A DNA stretch of 9,576 nt from CAYPHA01 sp964410215 (GTDB lineage Bacteria; Calditrichota; Calditrichia; Calditrichales; CAYPHA01): contig CAYPHA010000116.1 of the NCBI GenBank assembly GCA_964410215.1, positions 1 to 9,576 on the forward strand, in the 5' to 3' direction. The notes beneath the pieces are model-generated. The model was not told the origin of the DNA and searched no databases. It worked only from the letters and a program-made list of their open reading frames with translations. The first letter of the stretch is position 1; each line of letters opens with the position of its first letter. A program made the position numbers and the translations under genes. Positions 1 through 4,452 of this stretch are shown in pieces.

Positions 1-21
1 AAGTGTGTTTGTATTTTTCAT
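1..21 (-). CDS. 5' end of an exported-protein gene (partial, 7 codons)
   Basis: Only the start codon and six further codons are inside the window, reading MKNTNTL. The start is supported by a strong ribosome-binding site: on the minus strand AAAGGGG (positions 33-27) is followed by a 5-nt spacer and then ATG. The opening resembles the MKNKNLT start of the serine hydrolase at 4003, so a signal peptide probably follows, but this is inference. A copy of the intergenic repeat that also precedes the serine hydrolase lies 60-155 bp upstream. The product cannot be named. Confidence 0.55.
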
Positions 22-80
22 GATAGCCCCTTTCTTTTTGGTCAATATTTTTAATAGAGCATAACTCCTATAAATGAGTT

Positions 81-176
81 TGTCTAACCCATTCGTACCA
101 AAGTATGCCGCAAATGTCTCATTTTAAAAGAATCAGTAGGTGATCAGTTTTCTGTTTCGTTTTCCGCAACATCCGT
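81..176 (-). repeat. Intergenic repeat, copy A (upstream of the left-edge gene)
   Basis: This stretch aligns without gaps to 4131-4189 from its TGTCTAAC word (81-88) through a 25-nt block identical at 115-139 and 4165-4189. It aligns again at a 16-nt block, TTTCCGCAACATCCGT (161-176 and 4209-4224), after a spacer 2 nt longer here. The 26 nt between TGTCTAAC and the 25-nt block match at only 14 positions. Like copy B, it lies just upstream of a minus-strand secreted-protein start. The rest of the gene-free stretch 22-257 shows nothing else that I recognise. Confidence 0.75.
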
Positions 177-257
177 GCTGATATGAAAACATGTCCTGTT
201 GAAGGCAGGTTCTATAATCTGTGCAAAGCGTATTCTAAAAAGTAAATAATGTATAGC

Positions 258-665
258 TTACTTGACGAGCAGCATTTTCCTGACTTCCCTGTACTCCCCT
301 GCGACCAACTGGTAGTAATAGACGCCGCTGGCTAGATTACTTCCGTCGAAATTATAAGTATGGTTTCCCTGCTGCAGTTTCGCTGAAACCAGATTGGCGA
401 CTTCTTTGCCGAGTAAATTGTAGATTTTCAGGGTAGTGAATTCTGATTTGGGTAGTGTGAATTCGATGGTTGTTGATGGGTTGAAGGGGTTGGGGTAGTT
501 CTGATGCAGGCAATACCCGCTAAGCGTTGCATGATTTTCTTCAATGCCTGTAATGGAGCTTATTGTTCCGACTTCGGAAATACCAATGCCGATATCGGCG
601 CTGGAAATGGTTATTAAGCAAGAGATTGCCACAAATATTACAACTAATTTTATTTTGTTATTCAT
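258..665 (-). CDS. Small secreted protein: signal peptide plus T9SS type A sorting domain
   Basis: The product is 135 aa. A signal peptide (about residues 1-23, hydrophobic core KLVVIFVAISCLITISS) is followed by about 30 residues without a recognisable domain. Then comes an ~80-residue T9SS type A C-terminal domain opening with HQNYPNPFNPSTTIEF and continuing through KIYNLLGKEV and ASGVYYYQLVAG to EVRKMLLVK. In known cargo this domain directs export by the Por/type IX machinery through the outer membrane. I chose ATG at 665 because GGAG lies 6 nt upstream of it; longer readings, including a TTG at 698, lack a comparable site. It follows the FISUMP gene by 100 bp, with a possible terminator between them. 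The oddity is the absence of any cargo domain: it may be a deletion remnant or a genuine short surface protein. Confidence 0.85.
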   Translation of the reverse strand: MNNKIKLVVIFVAISCLITISSADIGIGISEVGTISSITGIEENHATLSGYCLHQNYPNPFNPSTTIEFTLPKSEFTTLKIYNLLGKEVANLVSAKLQQGNHTYNFDGSNLASGVYYYQLVAGEYREVRKMLLVK

Positions 666-709
666 GATTTTCTCCATCTTTTTACATCTTTTTATCAATG
701 TCTGATTTT

Positions 710-739
710 AAAAAATTTCGACCCTGTTTCGCGGGGAAA
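710..739 (-). terminator. Possible intrinsic terminator or post-variable-region hairpin
   Basis: On the minus strand, TTTC (739-736) can pair with GAAA (719-716) and CCC (735-733) with GGG (724-722). This leaves a 2-nt bulge and an 8-nt loop, followed at once by six T (715-710). A stem plus T-run after the FISUMP stop suggests factor-independent termination. The stem is short and imperfect. It also sits where DGR target genes can carry a recognition hairpin. Confidence 0.4.
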
Positions 740-742
740 TAC

Positions 743-770
743 AAATAGTCTAATTGCCAAATAGTCTAAT
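743..770. repeat. 12-bp direct duplication spanning the FISUMP stop codon
   Basis: AAATAGTCTAAT occurs at 743-754 and again at 759-770, a 16-bp period. The FISUMP stop codon lies inside the second copy (766-768). It looks like a short tandem duplication at the end of the gene. Confidence 0.7.
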
Positions 771-1743
771 CCCGAATACAGCGAACCGAGAAACCGAGCC
801 GCTTATCGTTGACGAAGCGGCGTAAGACTGAACGGCTGCAGCCCAGGTGGCGGATCCAGGCGCTGCCACTATCGTACTCGGCCGAAGACCAAAAGTAGGC
901 GTCGTAACCTACATAGTTGAACGCACCACTGCGGCCGTCGCAGCGGCAACCGCCGGGCAACGCGAAAAAACCGCTCGCATTTGTTGCTCCTACGTTTGGT
1001 GAATACCATAAACCGTCGCCGCCTTCAATAGTACCCGTGCTTTTCATTTTTCCGCCTGTTAACGAATCACCACCTAAATAATTTACCGGTATTTGCCATT
1101 CTTCAAGCGTCGGCACATGCCAGCCTTCGGGCGCTATGCTGCGGGTGTCAGCCACCGCATACCAGTTGTACAACCTGCCGTAAGTGGCTACATTGGTTGA
1201 ATCATTATTATAGTTGCAGTATGCGCCGGTGGTTAAATTAGGCCATTGCTCATTATCAGTAACAATAGGGATAGAATCTCCGTTCTGGTAACGCGTCACT
1301 TTCAGGTTCTCCGTCATCCACCATTGATCGCCGATTTTGGTGGTTATATAGATATTCCCGTCTATGTCGCTTACTTTTCCTTTCTCATTATTTCTGTCAT
1401 CAGCATATATCTTTACCCGGAATTGGTCGACATAGGTATCCGCGTGCTCGGAACCGAAGTCCCATTCAATATGTTTGCCATTTCCACTTAATATATCGCA
1501 CCCTAAATCACCGCTTAGGCTGTCGCAAATGAAATTCCAACTCGATCCGGAATCGGACGATGCAAGAATCAGCACCGACGTGGTGTCGCCGTCCGCGTCA
1601 TTCAAATCATAATAAACATCGACGATAAAACTGCCATCCGTGCGCTGGCTGAACGTCACGTTGGTAACTTCTGGTGCGCTATTCTGGGCATACAAAAATG
1701 ATAAGTTGAATAACATTACTAATACAATAATTGAGGTTTTCAT
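766..1743 (-). CDS. FISUMP-domain secreted protein, candidate DGR target
   Basis: The product is 325 aa. It has a signal peptide (residues 1-20, MKTSIIVLVMLFNLSFLYAQ). An Ig/FnIII-like sandwich follows (about 23-116, with VDVYYDLNDADGD and GKHIEWDFG). The rest is a Fibrobacter succinogenes major paralogous (FISUMP) domain, about 124-325, recognised by WWMTENLKVTRY, GRLYNWYAV, APEGWHVPTLEEW, ATNASGF, ALPGG, YFWSS and the terminal GFSVRCIRD. FISUMP domains belong to exported proteins and resemble the C-type-lectin/FGE type of fold; the ligand is unknown. ATG at 1743 is preferred because GGGAGGA lies just upstream, whereas an ATG at 1755 would put that site inside the gene. It follows the serine hydrolase by 58 bp with no terminator, so co-transcription is likely. 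It has no T9SS tail. Residues 266-316 show a DGR-like codon pattern, listed separately. Confidence 0.88.
   Translation of the reverse strand: MKTSIIVLVMLFNLSFLYAQNSAPEVTNVTFSQRTDGSFIVDVYYDLNDADGDTTSVLILASSDSGSSWNFICDSLSGDLGCDILSGNGKHIEWDFGSEHADTYVDQFRVKIYADDRNNEKGKVSDIDGNIYITTKIGDQWWMTENLKVTRYQNGDSIPIVTDNEQWPNLTTGAYCNYNNDSTNVATYGRLYNWYAVADTRSIAPEGWHVPTLEEWQIPVNYLGGDSLTGGKMKSTGTIEGGDGLWYSPNVGATNASGFFALPGGCRCDGRSGAFNYVGYDAYFWSSAEYDSGSAWIRHLGCSRSVLRRFVNDKRLGFSVRCIRD
796..948 (-). other. Candidate DGR variable region in the FISUMP C-terminus
   Basis: These are codons 266-316 of the FISUMP gene. 40 of the 51 codons end in C or T. The positions that look variable are encoded by tgc, gac, aac, tat, tac, gat, ggc, agc, atc, cac, cgt, gtc, ttc or ctc, all reachable from AAC/AAT by changing adenines. 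The framework residues between them use other codon types: ctg (Leu), tca (Ser), tta (Leu), aag (Lys), cgg (Arg). Adenine is 24 of 153 nt here, against 44 of 153 in 949-1101. The region ends just before the conserved GFSVRCIRD. No template repeat or reverse transcriptase is in the window. Confidence 0.5.
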
Positions 1744-1746
1744 AAA

Positions 1747-1753
1747 TCCTCCC
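1747..1753 (-). promoter_or_regulatory. Ribosome-binding site that fixes the FISUMP start
   Basis: The minus strand reads GGGAGGA followed by TTT and ATG. This site would lie within the coding sequence if the upstream ATG at 1755 were used, so translation most likely begins at 1743. Confidence 0.75.
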
Positions 1754-1801
1754 ATTTATATAAATGTTGTGGAATTATCAATGAACCATTAAGTCTATCA
1801 G

Positions 1802-4003
1802 TCACTTCAAAATTATCATTTTTTTCACTTCCCTATAATCTCCAGCCTGTAAATGGTAATAATAAACGCCACTTGCAAAACCGGACGCATTCCATTCAAT
1901 CTCATAATTACCTGCAGTCTGTTTTTGGGAAACCAGCGTGGCGACTTTCTGCCCGAGCGTGTTGTATATATTCAAATCTACCTGGCAGGTTTTCGGTATT
2001 TGGTATTCGATAGTTGTTTTTGGATTAAAAGGATTGGGATAATTCTGCTCCAGCCGGAAGCTCAGAGGCAGCGGCTGCTTTCCTGCTTCTTCGATTGGAG
2101 TAACGTAATCCAGAGAATCGGTCCAGAAGGGATAGCCGCTGCTGGAAACGATGCAGGCAAAACGGATCGGATTGTTTTTCGTGCTGTCCGGACCGTAGCC
2201 TTCGATGTACTTGAATCCGGTAAGGTAGCTCAGTTTTTCCTCCCCTGGGGCGAGATCGCCGACAGACACAGGGTCGGCTACCTCCAGGACCCGCGGGTCA
2301 TCCGTACTCAGCTGTACCTTGAGGTTGGTGGCCGGTTTCGACATCCCCTCATTACGCAATCTCAGTTTTAAATACTGGGCGCGGTAGCGATCGGTATAGG
2401 TGCCTTCCACATGGGTGGTATCGCATAAAACCACCGGACCGATGGAGGTAAAACGGGTAAGTTCATCCGATTTAAAATAGTCACCGTTCTGCTGATCCCT
2501 TGTACTCACGGAAACGATGATTTCGTTTTCTTTGGTCAAAGGCGGCACCGAGGCAGCCCAGATACCATCGCCATTGGCTCCATCATTATGTATACCATCA
2601 TCAAACAGGGCAAAGGAATCCGTTACCGTACTGTCCAGGCTTGTCACATGAATTTGTGCTGTAAAAAGATGCTCCTCCCTGTTAACAAAACGTGTTTGAA
2701 ACAGAAGAGAATCCGTGTTTTCGGGTATGAAATATTTATCCAGCGCGGGTCGAAATGCGTAGATTTTACCCCAAAGCCCGGCAAATTCTGCTAGGTATTC
2801 TGAAATTATGAAAAATCCCTCTGTTGATGTATCATGAAAGCCCGTATTGGTCAAATCGATAAACCCATAATTCTCATCTTTGTTGTAAAACATTGCATTT
2901 GCTACTCCATACCACCCCCCTGTATGTCCCCATACCCATTCATTTCCCCAGAGCTGCTCATACCAGCATAATCCTTGACCACGATATGTATCTCCGTCTG
3001 GATGTTCCACCAATTCGAGATGGTCCTTTACCATCATATTCATTGTGGTGCTATCGAGTAACGTTTCCGTATTTATCATATACAGACTCAGAAAGTGTGC
3101 TAACTGTGTCAGACTCGTTTTCAAAAAACCGCAGGGATATATCGGATCACTGATATGCCCGTATGGAGAGTAGCTTTGGCCTTCCCATTTATAGGGCATC
3201 GCCATGTCAGCAGGATCGATTTGGCTTAGAAACCATGCTGAATTTGTTATTCCCAAAGGAACAAAAAGATAGGTCTCACAATATTGATCAAACGCTATCC
3301 CGGTTATAGCCTCTACTAAATATCCGATCAGCCCGAATGCCACATTACAGTATTGAAATTCAACTCCGGGTTTCATATTATAAAAATTATTTTTACTATA
3401 AAATTCTCCACCCGTGTTGAAATATTGAATCAGAAATGAATCCAAAGCCATTTTTGGATCACCTTCAGATTCAACCTGATCTAATAATCCCCAATTGTCT
3501 TTTAATCCGGAGGTATGTGTTAATAACATTCTAAAGGTTATGCTTTCCTCCGGATAATAATAATGATGCACCTGCAGATCTTCTGGCAGATAGTGATTTA
3601 TGTCATCATCCAGTTCAAACAGTCCCTCTTCCCAAAGCTGCATTAAGGCCGTTGCTGTAAATGTTTTCGATATAGAAGCCATTGTGAAAAGCGTTGAATC
3701 CGAAACCAGTCTGTTTTTTTCAATATTAGCGTAACCCTTATTTTGTTTCCAGACGATTTCGCCGTCCTTCAATACACAATAGGCCCCGCCCGCGATATGA
3801 TATCTGGTCATGATATCCTCGATGAGGGAATCCATCCCGGCATCATCAAAATAATTCGTGGTATGACCTGATGTGGACTGGATTTTGGATAGCGCAACTT
3901 CATGGCGGGATACGCTGCGTTCGAACTGGGCGGATACGGTTTCGATCAGAAAGAAGCTGAGCAGCAGAAAAGAAATGGCAATGGTAAGATTTTTGTTTTT
4001 CAT
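1802..4003 (-). CDS. T9SS-exported serine hydrolase, class C beta-lactamase/CubicO family
   Basis: The product is 733 aa. The signal peptide is residues 1-25 (ends ETVSA). The catalytic domain, about 52-410, is of the beta-lactamase/D-alanyl-D-alanine-carboxypeptidase (serine hydrolase S12) type. It shows the SxxK motif SISK (Ser110 nucleophile, Lys113), the tyrosine motif YCN (Tyr218, Asn220) and HTGG (360-363) in place of KTG. Family members act on beta-lactams, peptidoglycan peptides or small esters; the substrate cannot be read here. Residues 430-635 are probably beta-sandwich, with an Asp/Gly-rich stretch at 467-481 (LFDDGIHNDGANGDG) that might bind calcium. A T9SS type A sorting domain (about 650-733, LEQNYPNPFNP to EVKKMIILK) predicts secretion or surface anchoring. 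ATG at 4003 has AGGG and AGG just upstream. It heads the group of three exported-protein genes and is preceded by repeat copy B. Confidence 0.93.
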   Translation of the reverse strand: MKNKNLTIAISFLLLSFFLIETVSAQFERSVSRHEVALSKIQSTSGHTTNYFDDAGMDSLIEDIMTRYHIAGGAYCVLKDGEIVWKQNKGYANIEKNRLVSDSTLFTMASISKTFTATALMQLWEEGLFELDDDINHYLPEDLQVHHYYYPEESITFRMLLTHTSGLKDNWGLLDQVESEGDPKMALDSFLIQYFNTGGEFYSKNNFYNMKPGVEFQYCNVAFGLIGYLVEAITGIAFDQYCETYLFVPLGITNSAWFLSQIDPADMAMPYKWEGQSYSPYGHISDPIYPCGFLKTSLTQLAHFLSLYMINTETLLDSTTMNMMVKDHLELVEHPDGDTYRGQGLCWYEQLWGNEWVWGHTGGWYGVANAMFYNKDENYGFIDLTNTGFHDTSTEGFFIISEYLAEFAGLWGKIYAFRPALDKYFIPENTDSLLFQTRFVNREEHLFTAQIHVTSLDSTVTDSFALFDDGIHNDGANGDGIWAASVPPLTKENEIIVSVSTRDQQNGDYFKSDELTRFTSIGPVVLCDTTHVEGTYTDRYRAQYLKLRLRNEGMSKPATNLKVQLSTDDPRVLEVADPVSVGDLAPGEEKLSYLTGFKYIEGYGPDSTKNNPIRFACIVSSSGYPFWTDSLDYVTPIEEAGKQPLPLSFRLEQNYPNPFNPKTTIEYQIPKTCQVDLNIYNTLGQKVATLVSQKQTAGNYEIEWNASGFASGVYYYHLQAGDYREVKKMIILK

Positions 4004-4043
4004 GACCTGGCCCTTTATGTATTAATTACACATGCCCTCTCCC

Positions 4044-4064
4044 AAGCGGAAAAATCCGTAACAC
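4044..4064. repeat. Short repeat in the serine hydrolase leader, second copy at 4225-4245
   Basis: AAGCGGAAAAATCCGTAACA (4044-4063) nearly repeats at 4225-4244 as AAGCGGAAAATCCGAAACAA, with one fewer A and a few changes. Each copy contains a small CGGA/TCCG inverted repeat. It lies 41-61 bp upstream of the serine hydrolase start, so it would be in the leader if transcription begins further up. Confidence 0.55.
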
Positions 4065-4107
4065 TATTTTGTACTTTTTATTTTTATTTTTTATTATCCA
4101 CATTTAA

Positions 4108-4224
4108 AGATTACATAGCAGAAATAGCATTGTCTAACACAAACGTCTCAAAATGTAGCTCATTTGTCTCATTTTAAAAGAATCAGTAGATTTCAGCTTC
4201 AGTTTCTCTTTCCGCAACATCCGT
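4108..4224 (-). repeat. Intergenic repeat, copy B (upstream of the serine hydrolase)
   Basis: Positions 4108-4171 match copy C (4367-4430) at 60 of 64 bases, with an unbroken 41-nt identity (4131-4171 and 4390-4430). Positions 4131-4224 match copy A (81-176), including identical 25-nt and 16-nt blocks. The copy lies 105-221 bp upstream of the serine hydrolase ATG. The whole gene-free stretch 4004-4452 consists of this copy, copy C, an AT-rich pseudo-palindromic block and a short A-rich leader; I see no supported gene in it. Confidence 0.85.
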
Positions 4225-4230
4225 AAGCGG

Positions 4231-4349
4231 AAAATCCGAAACAATATCAAAACTCGAATTTCAAAACGGAAGAAATATCTGTGCGATCTTGTTTTTAAAA
4301 TTGAGATTTACGATTTGTTTCGATATTCGGATTTCGCATTTCGAGTTTT
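4231..4349. repeat. AT-rich pseudo-palindromic block between repeat copies B and C
   Basis: AAAACTCGAA (4249-4258) is the exact reverse complement of TTCGAGTTTT (4340-4349). AAATCCGAA (4232-4240) is the reverse complement of TTCGGATTT (4326-4334). The arms keep the same relative order rather than nesting, so this is a field of repeated GATTT/TTCG words rather than one clean hairpin. It has no coding potential that I can support. Confidence 0.6.
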
Positions 4350-4366
4350 TTAGTAGCTCCTTCTAC

Positions 4367-4430
4367 AGATTACATCACAGAAACAGCCTTGTCTAACACA
4401 AACGTCTCAAAATGTAGCTCATTTGTCTCA
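4367..4430 (-). repeat. Intergenic repeat, copy C (3' side of the HTCS gene)
   Basis: It matches 4108-4171 at 60 of 64 bases, in the same orientation and offset by 259 bp. It breaks off at 4430, 22 bp short of the HTCS stop codon, and lacks the 25-nt and 16-nt blocks shared by copies A and B beyond that point. Confidence 0.85.
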
Positions 4431-4452
4431 AAATGCAGGATGGCAGTAGCGC

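Noticed and set aside
200..257. Terminator after the small T9SS-domain gene
   Set aside because: The only stem found (CCTG/CAGG, 4 bp) is weak and has no T-run after it on the minus strand.
766..1743. Complete DGR system in the window
   Set aside because: No reverse transcriptase motif (such as a YxDD-type active site), accessory gene or second A-rich copy of the C-terminal region was found on either strand; only a candidate target is present.
3902..4177. Plus-strand open frame running from the start of the serine hydrolase into the intergenic repeat
   Set aside because: It lies mostly antisense to the hydrolase signal peptide and AT-rich leader, crosses repeat copy B, and its translation shows no family features; it is a chance frame.
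81..4224. Composite transposon bounded by repeat copies A and B
   Set aside because: There is no transposase, no terminal inverted repeats and no target-site duplication visible; the copies sit upstream of gene starts, so a regulatory or duplicated leader explanation fits better.
4108..4430. CRISPR-like array, since similar units repeat in the same orientation
   Set aside because: There are only two local copies, 259 bp apart and 64 bp long, with no regular spacers and no cas genes.
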